Below are positions 34,777-42,982 of a stretch of DNA of 64,000 bases, piece after piece (within the stretch, counting starts at the first letter, position 1; every line of letters begins with the position of its first letter). Made by a program: the position numbers and the translations under genes. Source of the DNA: Erwinia sp050410775 (GTDB lineage: Bacteria; Pseudomonadota; Gammaproteobacteria; Enterobacterales; Enterobacteriaceae); NCBI RefSeq assembly GCF_050410775.1, contig NZ_CP191229.1; one strand, given 5' to 3'. The notes under the pieces were generated by a model. It was not told the DNA's origin. It saw only the letters and a list, made by a program, of their open reading frames with translations, and searched no databases.

Positions 34777-35385
34777 TTAGTGACGTACCCAACCTTTGCG
34801 AATAGGAAAGGCGAACAGTAAGCGATAAAGCGCGGAACAGTTATCCATCAGGCGTCTGCCGCAGTAATGCCATGCGATCTGGGCAAAGAGACAGGAGAGT
34901 ATGCTGACCAGTAATCCGCCAAGCATATCAATCGGCCAGTGCACGCCCAGATAAATACGCGACCAGGCAATTGTCGCGGCAATCAGCATAAGTAAGGCCC
35001 CTGACCAGACCCGGTGCCAGCACAGGAAGGCAATGGCAAAGGTAAAGATGATGGTGCCGTGGTTGCTTGGATAAGATTCACTGGGGGCGTGCGGCAGAAA
35101 CTGATGCCCGATACCGGCGACAAAGGGGCGCTCGTGGGGAAACAGATTACCCAGGCACCAGGAAATCGTCAGGGCATAGGCCAGCGCAATGGCGGTTTTC
35201 AGCGCCAGCCGCCGCTGCGCATGGAGCTGATGGTCCGCGCCCCAAAGCCATAAAGCAAGGATCGCCAGCGGGCCGATAAGAATCAGATCCCGGGCGATAA
35301 AGGTTGCCAGGGCGATTAACCAGTCTGGCGATGTTGGCGTGGCGTTGATCCAGAGAAAAAGTGTCCGGTTTAACGCTTCAATCAT
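34777..35385 (-). CDS. ybjG: Undecaprenyl-diphosphatase YbjG (PAP2 family)
   Basis: Inner-membrane phosphatase of 202 residues that recycles undecaprenyl pyrophosphate in the periplasm for cell-wall synthesis. PAP2 motifs are visible: HERPF (motif 1), SYPSNHGTI (motif 2, with Asn in place of the common Gly) and SRIYLGVHWPIDMLGG (motif 3). Several membrane helices surround them. It follows the E. coli order before rybB-ybjL. Confidence 0.9.
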   Translation of the reverse strand: MIEALNRTLFLWINATPTSPDWLIALATFIARDLILIGPLAILALWLWGADHQLHAQRRLALKTAIALAYALTISWCLGNLFPHERPFVAGIGHQFLPHAPSESYPSNHGTIIFTFAIAFLCWHRVWSGALLMLIAATIAWSRIYLGVHWPIDMLGGLLVSILSCLFAQIAWHYCGRRLMDNCSALYRLLFAFPIRKGWVRH

Positions 35386-35699
35386 CTTTATTTCCTCGCC
35401 TTGTTAAGCAGATGCAAAACGCATCCGAAAGTAAAATGGGGCCAGTGACGCGGCAAGCTTTTGCGCCGCCCGCTTTCTGGCTGACGCCGGACGCGGTGTG
35501 AAAACAGTTCACCAGCCAGCAACGACGTCAGCGGCATAAGATAAAAGTGGGAGGCAGGAAGGTAAACAGGCATATTCCTGATCGGGCAGCTGGTTGTACT
35601 TCTGTTAAGGTTTGATAAAAAATAGCCGGCAACCGGAGCGAAGAAAGCGTGAAAACAAGAGGAATAAAGCGAAAACGGGGGTAAAAAACGCTCTGAACG
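35386..35699. other. rybB-ybjG intergenic region
   Basis: About 310 bases. A minus-strand frame at 35388-35573 (61 codons) ends three bases before the ybjG ATG and covers its ribosome-binding site. It has no recognisable family, and a leader-peptide role is only speculation. The E. coli gene rcdA (ybjK) is absent here. Confidence 0.4.
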
Positions 35700-35766
35700 A
35701 AAAAAACCCGCTAATCATCAGATTAACGGGCTCCGCAATTTGGGAATTTCAAAGAAAAGCAGTGGC
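35700..35766 (-). ncRNA. rybB: RybB small RNA
   Basis: The 5' end on the minus strand reads GCCACTGCTTTTCTTTGA, identical to the conserved RybB seed that pairs with outer-membrane protein mRNAs. A short middle follows, then a terminator with stem AGCCCGTTAATC / GATTAGCGGGTT-type pairing and a run of seven T residues. Predicted length is about 67 nt against about 79 in E. coli; the shortening is in the middle and terminator loop. A consensus sigmaE promoter lies just upstream. Location next to ybjL on the same strand matches E. coli. Confidence 0.92.
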
Positions 35767-35771
35767 ATTAA

Positions 35772-35799
35772 TTATGACTGCGCGCAGAATTAAAAGTTC
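35772..35799 (-). promoter_or_regulatory. SigmaE promoter of rybB
   Basis: On the minus strand, -35 GAACTT (35799-35794), 16-base spacer, -10 TCATAA (35777-35772), then 5 bases to the RybB 5' G at 35766. This matches the sigmaE consensus well. Confidence 0.85.
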
Positions 35800-35821
35800 T
35801 TACGAACGACTAAATATTTTC

Positions 35822-37510
35822 TTAAAAAGGGATCATCGGCCAGATTATAACGATAAGCGTCCCGGCAAGGGTCAGCAAAACGTTAGCGATGGCGTAGGTG
35901 CCAGCGTACCCCAGCGCAGGAATATTACTGCGTGCGGTATCGCTGATGATCTCCATCGCCGGGGCGCAGGTGCGCGCGCCCATGATGGCGCCAAACAGCA
36001 GCGCACGGTTCATTTTTAATACCCAGGCGCCAAACAGAAAGCTGATCACCACCGGCAGCAGACTTACCATCAGGCCTGCTATCAGCATCATTAAACCCGT
36101 ATCGCCCAGGCCATGTGACAGGCCGCTGCCTGCGCTAAGACCTACGCCCGCCATAAAAACCATCAGGCCAAACTCTTTCACCATCGTCAGCGCGCCCTGG
36201 GGGATATACCCAAAGGTGGGATGATTGGCACGCAGAAAACCGAGAAGAATGCCGGAAAATAATAAACCTGCCGCATTGCCAATGCCAAAACTAAAGGTGC
36301 TGAACTGGAAGGTGACCATGCCTATCATTAGCCCGATAATAAAAAAGGCACAGAAAGCGAGGAGATCGGTAACCTGACTATGGATTGAGATAAATCCGAT
36401 CTTATCGGCCACCGATTTAACGCGACGGGCTTCGCCACTAATTTGCAGAACGTCGCCCTTATTCAGAATAATACTGTCATCAATAGGCATTTCAATCTGG
36501 CTGCGGATAACCCGGTTCAGGAAACAGCCGTGGTCGGTCAGCTTTAAGTGACTGAGACGTTTATTTACTGCGTTATTATTTTTAACCACGATCTCTTCAT
36601 TAATAATGCGCATATCCAGCAGGTCACGGTCAAAAACCTCTTTTCCGTTACGGAAACTGGGATCGAGACGCGAATGCGCATCCGGATAGCCTACCAGCGA
36701 AATCTCATCGCCCTGCTGAAGTACCGCGTCACCGTCCGGATTGGCCAGGATACCGTTGCGGCGGATACGTTCAATATAGCAGCCGGTCTGGCGATAAATA
36801 CCCAGCTCGCGCAGGTTCTTACCGTCTGTCCAGGCAACCAGTTCGGCACCCACGCGATAGGCGCGGATCACCGGCAGATAGACTTTGCGCTGGCTGTCCG
36901 GATCGAGTCCCCGTTCACGGGCGATTTGCTGAGCGCTGGTAGGCAGATCCTGATGCTGTAGCTTAGGCAGATAGCGGGCCCCGAAAATCAGGCTGACCAG
37001 CCCCACCAGATAGGTAAGCGCATAGCCTAGGCTGAGATTGTTCTGCGCCTGATTAAGCGTCTCGCCGGGTTGCAGCGTTTGCCGGAGCGTATCCCCGGCG
37101 CCGACCAGAACCGGGGTGGAGGTCATAGAGCCCGCCAGCATGCCTGCCGTCAGACCGATATCCCATTTGAACAATTTCCCCAGGCCGAGCGCAACGATCA
37201 CGGCGCTACTGACCATAACGGTCGCCAGCATCAGATAATTTTTACCGTCGCGGAAGAAGATGGAAAAAAAGTTGGGTCCTGCCTCCACGCCAACGCAAAA
37301 AATAAATAACATAAAACCTAAATTCAGCGCATCAGTATTAATGCCAAAATGCTGCTGGCCGAGCAGAAGTGAAACGACTAAAACGCCAATGGAATTACCT
37401 AGTTGGACAGAACCCAGGCGTAATTTCCCCAGGCAGAGTCCCAGCGCCAGCACAACAAATAATAACAGGATGTCATTTCCACTTAACAAATTTGCGACGT
37501 TTATATTCAC
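35822..37510 (-). CDS. ybjL: AspT/YidE/YbjL family transporter YbjL
   Basis: Inner-membrane protein of 562 residues. It has five to six helices, then a cytoplasmic centre with two RCK-C (TrkA-C) domains (about 200-370; VYLPVIRAYRVGAELVAWTDG and VVKNNNAVNKRLSHLKL regions), then another helix set. Duplicated AspT motifs with GSMTSTPVLVGAGD and GARTCAPAMEIISDTARSN are typical. Relatives are aspartate:alanine exchangers; the enteric YbjL has been reported to export glutamate or succinate. The substrate is not determinable here. Confidence 0.92.
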   Translation of the reverse strand: MNINVANLLSGNDILLLFVVLALGLCLGKLRLGSVQLGNSIGVLVVSLLLGQQHFGINTDALNLGFMLFIFCVGVEAGPNFFSIFFRDGKNYLMLATVMVSSAVIVALGLGKLFKWDIGLTAGMLAGSMTSTPVLVGAGDTLRQTLQPGETLNQAQNNLSLGYALTYLVGLVSLIFGARYLPKLQHQDLPTSAQQIARERGLDPDSQRKVYLPVIRAYRVGAELVAWTDGKNLRELGIYRQTGCYIERIRRNGILANPDGDAVLQQGDEISLVGYPDAHSRLDPSFRNGKEVFDRDLLDMRIINEEIVVKNNNAVNKRLSHLKLTDHGCFLNRVIRSQIEMPIDDSIILNKGDVLQISGEARRVKSVADKIGFISIHSQVTDLLAFCAFFIIGLMIGMVTFQFSTFSFGIGNAAGLLFSGILLGFLRANHPTFGYIPQGALTMVKEFGLMVFMAGVGLSAGSGLSHGLGDTGLMMLIAGLMVSLLPVVISFLFGAWVLKMNRALLFGAIMGARTCAPAMEIISDTARSNIPALGYAGTYAIANVLLTLAGTLIVIIWPMIPF

Positions 37511-37714
37511 GGTTTAACTTCTTGTTTACCACTAACGCATTGAAATAAAGGGTTTTTTGCGCTAACTTTGCCTCGCTGCCAGCAGAGCAGCGGCCCTGTT
37601 CAGATTATTCAGGTACTGTTGTTCAGCGCCTGTCAAAACGGTCGCCATTTTAAACGCTTCGATCTTTTTCAGCCAGATAAAAGCCGTGAATATTTAACGG
37701 TTCGTGGATTATTT

Positions 37715-38149
37715 ATGACAGAAAAAACAGCCGGCGTATTTCCGGTGAGCTTACGACATAAATTGGCGAAAGAGGGGCTTAACGTGCTTAAAGATATCTC
37801 CTGGGCGGGCGTGGTAACCTGCTTTACGCTTTACTGTATCGTCTTTCTGGCGGTCAGATATGAAATGGAGATGGAGAACGTTTCGCAAACTCAGTCACGT
37901 CTGGGGCTGCTGATGTTTACTTTACCCGGCGCGATAGCGGCACTGAACGTCAGGCGCTGGCCGCTCGGCGTGACGTTACTGGGGGCGCTACTGGCCACGC
38001 CGGTTTGTCTGCTGCTAGTTCGCCTGCACTTTTTCAGCAGCAGCGCGCTGATGCAGGAACTGGCGTTTATGACCAGCGCCGTTTTCTGGTGTGGTTCAGG
38101 TGCGCTGGGCGTGATGCTGTGTCGGATGCTGCTGCCCGGACGGGATTGA
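37715..38149 (+). CDS. ybjM: Inner-membrane protein YbjM
   Basis: A 144-residue protein with four likely membrane helices (WAGVVTCFTLYCIVFLAV, LGLLMFTLPGAIAAL, LGVTLLGALLATPVCLLLV, FMTSAVFWCGSGALGVML). The start at 37715 gives MTEKTAGVFPV; the frame is open to 37568 but the extension has no signal. Function unknown. Identification rests on size, topology and location between ybjL and grxA. Confidence 0.75.
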   Translation: MTEKTAGVFPVSLRHKLAKEGLNVLKDISWAGVVTCFTLYCIVFLAVRYEMEMENVSQTQSRLGLLMFTLPGAIAALNVRRWPLGVTLLGALLATPVCLLLVRLHFFSSSALMQELAFMTSAVFWCGSGALGVMLCRMLLPGRD

Positions 38150-38186
38150 CGCTGCACAGACAGAGGGGTTCTGCGCAGCAAACAAT

Positions 38187-38216
38187 AAAAAAGCCGACAA
38201 CGCGTCGGCTTTTTTT
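38187..38216. terminator. Bidirectional terminator between ybjM and grxA
   Basis: Stem GCCGAC / GTCGGC with a 5-base loop, flanked by A6 on one side and T7 on the other, so it ends both converging transcripts. Confidence 0.93.
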
Positions 38217-38260
38217 GCTGTGACAGGCGGCGAAAAGCGCCGTGCCGGGAAGCGTGCAGA

Positions 38261-38524
38261 TTACTGGAACAGACCCAGGTTCTCTTTGGCATAGGCTTCA
38301 AACTCAGTGCAGCCGCCAATGTGGTCCTGATCGAGGAAAATCTGCGGTACGGTTTCAACCGGTTTGCCCACGGTCTTTTCCAGGTCGGCTTTGGTGATGC
38401 CTTCAGCGTGGATATCCACGTAGCGGAAGTTAAAATCTTCACGCTCTTCGGTCAGTTTTTCAGCCAGTTCTTTTGCGCGGACACAGTAAGGACAGCCAGG
38501 ACGTCCGAAAATCACTGCAAACAT
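38261..38524 (-). CDS. grxA: Glutaredoxin 1
   Basis: Cytoplasmic 87-residue thioredoxin-fold oxidoreductase using glutathione; reduces ribonucleotide reductase and resets OxyR in enterics. The active site is Cys11-Pro-Tyr-Cys14. The cis-Pro motif TVPQIF and glutathione-binding GGCTEF follow. The start is preceded by GAGGAG. Confidence 0.97.
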   Translation of the reverse strand: MFAVIFGRPGCPYCVRAKELAEKLTEEREDFNFRYVDIHAEGITKADLEKTVGKPVETVPQIFLDQDHIGGCTEFEAYAKENLGLFQ

Positions 38525-38550
38525 AGGTTTCTCCTCAAAGTGCGATTTTT

Positions 38551-38566
38551 TGTGACTTGCATCACA
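38551..38566. promoter_or_regulatory. CRP-type site between grxA and ybjC
   Basis: TGTGA-CTTGCA-TCACA is a perfect CRP core palindrome, located 27 bases upstream of the grxA start and about 150 upstream of the ybjC start. It could act on either divergent gene. Confidence 0.6.
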
Positions 38567-38717
38567 TGTTAAGCGTTACTGGCGATTATGATGCCCGCTT
38601 CGACCTGTAATGGGAAGAAGGAATTACCTGTTGGTCTGATTCGTGAAGACTATGCGAAGCAAACGAATCTGCTCACTCCTGGGGGCAGAAGAGCCTCATT
38701 TTTTAAGGAGCTTTCTC

Positions 38718-39005
38718 TTGCGTGCATTTACTCACTTACCTGTGCCGGTGCTGATCATGGAGGCGCTCGGGGTAATAATGCTGGTTGCCTCTTACCTGGT
38801 ATTGCATCAGATGCTACCCTTGCCCGCAGCATTTTCCGGCCCGCTGACCGCGACAATACTGGTATTCGCCGGCATTGCCCTGATGCTGCCGGCCGCCGCG
38901 CTGATGATGTGGCGAACGGCTAAGGCGCTGGCGCCGGAGTTGTTTACTATGGCCAGACCGCACGATAAAAACAGACCAGGAGATAACCATGACGTCGACC
39001 ATTGA
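38718..39005 (+). CDS. ybjC: Membrane protein YbjC (TTG start)
   Basis: Small inner-membrane protein with two hydrophobic segments (VLIMEALGVIMLVASYLVL and ATILVFAGIALMLPAAALMMW). The TTG at 38718, eight bases after AAGGAG, gives MRAFTHLPVPVLIMEALG and exactly 95 residues, the E. coli length as I recall; no ATG fits as well. The 3' end overlaps nfsA by 17 bases, so the two are co-translated in the ybjC-nfsA-rimK-ybjN operon. Function unknown. Confidence 0.82.
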   Translation: MRAFTHLPVPVLIMEALGVIMLVASYLVLHQMLPLPAAFSGPLTATILVFAGIALMLPAAALMMWRTAKALAPELFTMARPHDKNRPGDNHDVDH

Positions 39006-39711
39006 GCTGCTTTGCTCTCACCGATCCATTCGCGCCTTTACCGACAAGGCCATTGAGGATGAGCAGCGCGAAGCGATCCTTGCCGCCGCGCAGTCAGCTT
39101 CCAGCTCCAGCTTCCTTCAGTGCTCTTCGGTTATTCGTATTACTGACCGGCAGCTGCGTGACCAGCTGGTCCCCCTCACCGGCGGACAGCATTATGTGGC
39201 AGAGGCGGCGGAGTTCTGGATCTTCTGCGCCGATTTTAACCGCCATCAGCAAATCTGCCCGGAAGCACAGCTTGGCCTGGCTGAGCAACTGCTGCTGGGC
39301 TGCGTGGATACCGCGCTGATGGGCCAGAATGCCATGACCGCCGCCGAATCACTCGGTCTGGGTGGCGTGTTTATTGGCGGCATCCGCAACAGCATCGCTG
39401 AGGTGACTGAGCTGCTCGGCCTGCCAAAATATGTTCTGCCGCTGTTTGGTTTCTGTATTGGATGGCCCGATCAGACGCCGGAGAAAAAACCGCGTATGCC
39501 CGCAGCGATGCTGGTTCATGAGAATCACTACCAGCCAATCGATCCGCAGGTTCTGGCCGCCTATGACCGCGAGCATGAGGAGTATTACCTCAACCGGGGA
39601 AGTAATCAGCGCCGCGAAAGCTGGAGCGAGCATATTCAGAAGACGATCATCAGGGAGAGCCGCCCGTTCATGCTGGACTATCTGCATAAACAGGGCTGGG
39701 CCACGCGTTAA
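38989..39711 (+). CDS. nfsA: Oxygen-insensitive NADPH nitroreductase NfsA
   Basis: FMN-dependent nitro/quinone reductase of 240 residues, cytoplasmic homodimer. Family features are the N-terminal CSHRSIRAFTD, AAQSASSSSFLQ (FMN phosphate binding), GLGGVFIGGIRN and LPLFGFCIGWPD. Expected SoxRS/MarA induction in relatives. It begins inside ybjC and is followed by rimK after 18 bases. Confidence 0.96.
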   Translation: MTSTIELLCSHRSIRAFTDKAIEDEQREAILAAAQSASSSSFLQCSSVIRITDRQLRDQLVPLTGGQHYVAEAAEFWIFCADFNRHQQICPEAQLGLAEQLLLGCVDTALMGQNAMTAAESLGLGGVFIGGIRNSIAEVTELLGLPKYVLPLFGFCIGWPDQTPEKKPRMPAAMLVHENHYQPIDPQVLAAYDREHEEYYLNRGSNQRRESWSEHIQKTIIRESRPFMLDYLHKQGWATR

Positions 39712-39729
39712 ATTTTCCGGGGGCATCTG

Positions 39730-40632
39730 GTGAAAATTGCGATTCTTTCCTGTAACGGTTCTCTTTACTCGTGCAGACGGCTGCTTCAGGCGGGCAGGGC
39801 GCGTGGTCACAGCGTGGAGGTGATCGATCCCCTCTCCTGTTATATGAACATCAATCCAGACGCCTCCGCGATACATTATCGTGGCAGGCAGCTGGCACGC
39901 TTTGATGCCGTCATTCCGCGTATTGGTTCGGCAATAACCTTTTACGGGACGGCAGTTCTCCGCCAGTTTGAGATGTGCGGCAGCTACCCCCTGAACGAGT
40001 CGGTGGCGATCGCCCGCGCCAGGGACAAGCTGCGATCGCTCCAGCTGCTTGCCCGCCAGGGAATTGCCATGCCGGTCACCGGATTCGCGCATTCACCGGA
40101 TGATACCCGCGATCTGATTGAGATGGTTGGCGGCGCGCCGCTGGTGGTCAAACTGGTTGAGGGCACGCAGGGCATTGGCGTGGTGCTTGCTGAAACGCGG
40201 CAGGCGGCCGAGAGCGTTATTGATGCCTTTCGCGGGCTGAATGCGCAGATCCTGGTCCAGGAATATATCAAGGAGGCGCAGGGGCGGGATATTCGCTGCC
40301 TGGTCATCGGCGGAAACGTGGTGGCGGCCATTGAGCGGCAGGCAAAAGAGGGCGATTTTCGCTCCAATTTGCATCGCGGCGGAACCGCCCGCCAGGTCAC
40401 TATCACCGACGTTGAGCGACACATTGCCGTGACGGCGGCGGCTACCCTGGGGCTTGATGTGGCCGGCGTGGATATTATACGCGCCAGCCGTGGCCCGCTG
40501 GTCATGGAGGTTAACGCTTCGCCGGGACTGGAAGGCGTTGAAAAGACCACGGGGCTGGATATCGCCTCAATGATGATCGCCTGGACAGAAGCGCATGCGC
40601 AGCCTGGTTTCAGTCTGAAAACGGGTGGTTGA
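39730..40632 (+). CDS. rimK: Ribosomal protein S6--L-glutamate ligase RimK
   Basis: ATP-grasp ligase of 300 residues that adds glutamates to the C-terminus of ribosomal protein S6. ATP-grasp features are GAPLVVKLVEGTQGIGV, ILVQEYIKEAQGRDIRCLVIG and the metal-binding VMEVNASPGLEG. The start is GTG at 39730 (MKIAILSCNG) with GGGGG upstream. It is third in the ybjC operon. Confidence 0.96.
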   Translation: MKIAILSCNGSLYSCRRLLQAGRARGHSVEVIDPLSCYMNINPDASAIHYRGRQLARFDAVIPRIGSAITFYGTAVLRQFEMCGSYPLNESVAIARARDKLRSLQLLARQGIAMPVTGFAHSPDDTRDLIEMVGGAPLVVKLVEGTQGIGVVLAETRQAAESVIDAFRGLNAQILVQEYIKEAQGRDIRCLVIGGNVVAAIERQAKEGDFRSNLHRGGTARQVTITDVERHIAVTAAATLGLDVAGVDIIRASRGPLVMEVNASPGLEGVEKTTGLDIASMMIAWTEAHAQPGFSLKTGG

Positions 40633-40718
40633 GGGCATATTTATCCTGCAGGCGTGGTGTTCACTCCCTTTTTTCCGTAAGCTAGAGCGCAATTTTAAGG
40701 CGGCATGAGATAAAGTAC

Positions 40719-41198
40719 ATGGATTCACTCGTCGTTCCAGATATTGACGTAATACGACGTTGGCTGGATCAGCAAAGCATTACCTGGTTTGAGTGTGACT
40801 CCTGTCAGGCCCTTCACCTGCCGCATATGCAAAATTTTGACGGGGTGTTCGATGCCAAGCTCGATCTGGTTGATGATGTCATCCTGTTTTCCGCGCTGGC
40901 TGAAGTGAAGCCCACGGCGCTGATCCCTCTGGTGGGCGATCTGTCGCTGATAAACGCCAGCTCGCTGACCGTGAAGGCCTTTGTGGATATTCAGGACGAC
41001 AATCTGCCGAAGCTGATTGTCTGCCAGTCGTTCTGCGTGACCGCCGGGCTGACCTACGGGCAGTTTGTCCACTTTATGAAGCAGAGCGAAGAGCAGATTT
41101 CGATGGTGGTGCTGGAAGCCTTTGCTAATCATCTGCTGGTGCCGGGCGAGGAAGAAGAGCGTCCCGCCGCTGTGAGCGCCCACTCGCTGCTGCATTAA
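40719..41198 (+). CDS. ybjN: YbjN family protein
   Basis: Cytoplasmic 159-residue protein of the YbjN fold (type III chaperone-like), reported in enterics to influence motility, biofilm and stress gene expression. Recognised from MDSLVVPDIDVIRRWLDQQ, the LPHMQNFDGVFDAKLDLVDD segment and the C-terminal FANHLLVPGEEEE. It lies 86 bases after rimK and may have its own promoter. Confidence 0.93.
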   Translation: MDSLVVPDIDVIRRWLDQQSITWFECDSCQALHLPHMQNFDGVFDAKLDLVDDVILFSALAEVKPTALIPLVGDLSLINASSLTVKAFVDIQDDNLPKLIVCQSFCVTAGLTYGQFVHFMKQSEEQISMVVLEAFANHLLVPGEEEERPAAVSAHSLLH

Positions 41199-41758
41199 GG
41201 GCCTTTCGCTGTCGGGCCATCTCTCTGGCCCGCATTTGCTTTCCCTTCACTTACCTGCTGGTATCTGACTCTCTCTCTTGCCGTATGCGGCGTTATTCAC
41301 CGGTACGCGCCGCCGTACAACCACTTTTTATCCTGCGTTATCCCCCATACTGCCAGATATTCAACGTGTTTTCGCGCCACTCTGGCCTTTCACTACAGGT
41401 GAAATGAATAAATAATCGCTAAAAGGCGTTTTTTACGCCCGGATCTGGCCTCAATCATCGTGGGGGGCTATCCTTGCGGGTCTGCATTCAGCGTGCATCG
41501 TTGCGACAGACAGAGAAGCGTTATACTTGAGGCTACAGCGGTATGAACGTCAGGTGCTTAGCCTGACAGTATCTCCCTTGATGCGGCAGGGCGTTTACAG
41601 GCCTGGCATTTTTCTGCAGGGTGGGCTGTTGCAGGAGGCGCGGTTTTTTACTCTACCGCTGGATGAATAAAGATTCATTGTACAGCAGTGATTTTGTGCG
41701 GCCGGCAGCCGGTTTGCTTATCGGTAGTTAATAATCTCAGTTCTGGAGGAGAGAGAAG
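41199..41758. other. ybjN-potF intergenic region
   Basis: 560 bases without a supported gene. A stem CGGGCCA / TGGCCCG at 41213-41232 may end the ybjN transcript, though it lacks a strong T tract. A weak sigma70-like pair (TTGCGA, 15-base spacer, TATACT, 41501-41527) and a near-sigma54 element, TGGCA...TGCA at 41604-41618 with spacing one base short, lie upstream of potF. The pot operon belongs to the NtrC regulon in E. coli, but no good NtrC palindrome was found here. Confidence 0.45.
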
Positions 41759-42868
41759 ATGTTCAGCCAACGTAAAAAATGGTTGTCTACTGTGGTGGCG
41801 GGTGTGCTGATGGCGTCTTCCGCCGGCGCAGCGGCTGCTGATAAAACGCTGCACGTTTATAACTGGTCCGACTATATTTCGCCGGACACCGTGCCAAATT
41901 TTGAAAAGCAAACCGGTATAAAAGTCGTTTATGACGTCTTTGATTCCAATGAAGTGCTGGAAGGTAAACTGATGGCCGGCAGCACGGGCTATGATGTCGT
42001 GGCGCCTTCGTCGAGCTTCCTGGCGCGCCAGCTCCAGTCCGGCGTGTTCCAGCCGCTCGATAAGAGCAAGCTGCCCAACTATAAAAATCTCGATCCTGAG
42101 CTGATGAAAAAGCTGGAGCAGCACGATCCAGAGAATAAATATGCCATCCCTTATCTCTGGGCCACCACCGGCATCGGCTATAACGTAGAGAAAGTGAAGG
42201 CGGCGCTGGGTAAAGACGCCCCGGTAGATAGCTGGGATCTGGTGCTGAAGCCGGAAAACCTGGAGAAGCTGAAAAGCTGCGGTGTCTCCTTCCTGGACGC
42301 TCCGGAAGAGATTTTCGCCACCGTTCTTAACTATCTGGGTAAAGATCCTAACAGCGAGGATGCCAAAGATTATACCGGCGCGGCTACCGATCTGCTGATG
42401 AAGCTGCGTCCGAGCATTCGTTACTTCCACTCATCTCAATACATCAACGATCTGGCTAATGGCAATACCTGCGTCGCTATTGGCTGGGCAGGGGATGTGT
42501 TGCAGGCAAAAAACCGCGCGGTGGAAGCGAAGAATGGCGTCAATATTGCCTATACCATTCCTAAAGAAGGCGCGCTGGCGTTCTTTGATATGATGGCCAT
42601 TCCGAAAGATGCTAAAAACCTTGATGAGGCTTATCAGTTCCTCAACTACCTGATGGAGCCAAAGGTCATAGCCGATGTCTCTAACCGGACGTTTTACGCT
42701 AACGGCAATAAGGCGTCAGTGCCGCTGATTAATGAGGATATTCGCAACAACCCCGGCATTTTCCCGACGCCGGATGCGATGTCGAAGCTGTTCGTACTGA
42801 AAGTGCAGTCGCCCAAACTTGATCGTGTGCGTACGCGCGCATGGACTAAAGTTAAAAGTGGTAAGTAA
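41759..42868 (+). CDS. potF: Putrescine-binding periplasmic protein
   Basis: Solute-binding protein of 369 residues for the PotFGHI putrescine importer. The signal peptide is about 26 residues (MFSQRKKWLSTVVAGVLMAS, then SAGAAA); mature DKTLHVYNWSDYISPDTV is the PotD/PotF hallmark. Substrate-site residues include the WSDY and the SSSFLARQ loop. AGGAGAGAGA precedes the ATG. Confidence 0.96.
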   Translation: MFSQRKKWLSTVVAGVLMASSAGAAAADKTLHVYNWSDYISPDTVPNFEKQTGIKVVYDVFDSNEVLEGKLMAGSTGYDVVAPSSSFLARQLQSGVFQPLDKSKLPNYKNLDPELMKKLEQHDPENKYAIPYLWATTGIGYNVEKVKAALGKDAPVDSWDLVLKPENLEKLKSCGVSFLDAPEEIFATVLNYLGKDPNSEDAKDYTGAATDLLMKLRPSIRYFHSSQYINDLANGNTCVAIGWAGDVLQAKNRAVEAKNGVNIAYTIPKEGALAFFDMMAIPKDAKNLDEAYQFLNYLMEPKVIADVSNRTFYANGNKASVPLINEDIRNNPGIFPTPDAMSKLFVLKVQSPKLDRVRTRAWTKVKSGK

Positions 42869-42982
42869 CTGACCAGAGCGGGCGCGGCTCGCTGTTGAAT
42901 AAACAACAGAGGCGCAGTGACCGGCCTCTGTTTTCTCTTTTTTACGGCCTGTTGGCCGTCATCCGTTAAGCGCCGGAGAGTA

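Noticed and set aside
35388..35573. 61-codon minus-strand frame ending three bases before ybjG
   Set aside because: No recognisable family, no clear ribosome-binding site, and it covers the ybjG Shine-Dalgarno; most likely chance.
41484..41498. TGCA-N7-TGCA palindrome considered as an NtrC site for potF
   Set aside because: Two bases too short for the NtrC consensus and lacks the GCAC/GTGC core on one side.
41604..41618. Sigma54-like element upstream of potF
   Set aside because: Spacing between the -24 GG and -12 GC is one base short and no NtrC palindrome accompanies it; kept only as a note in the intergenic entry.
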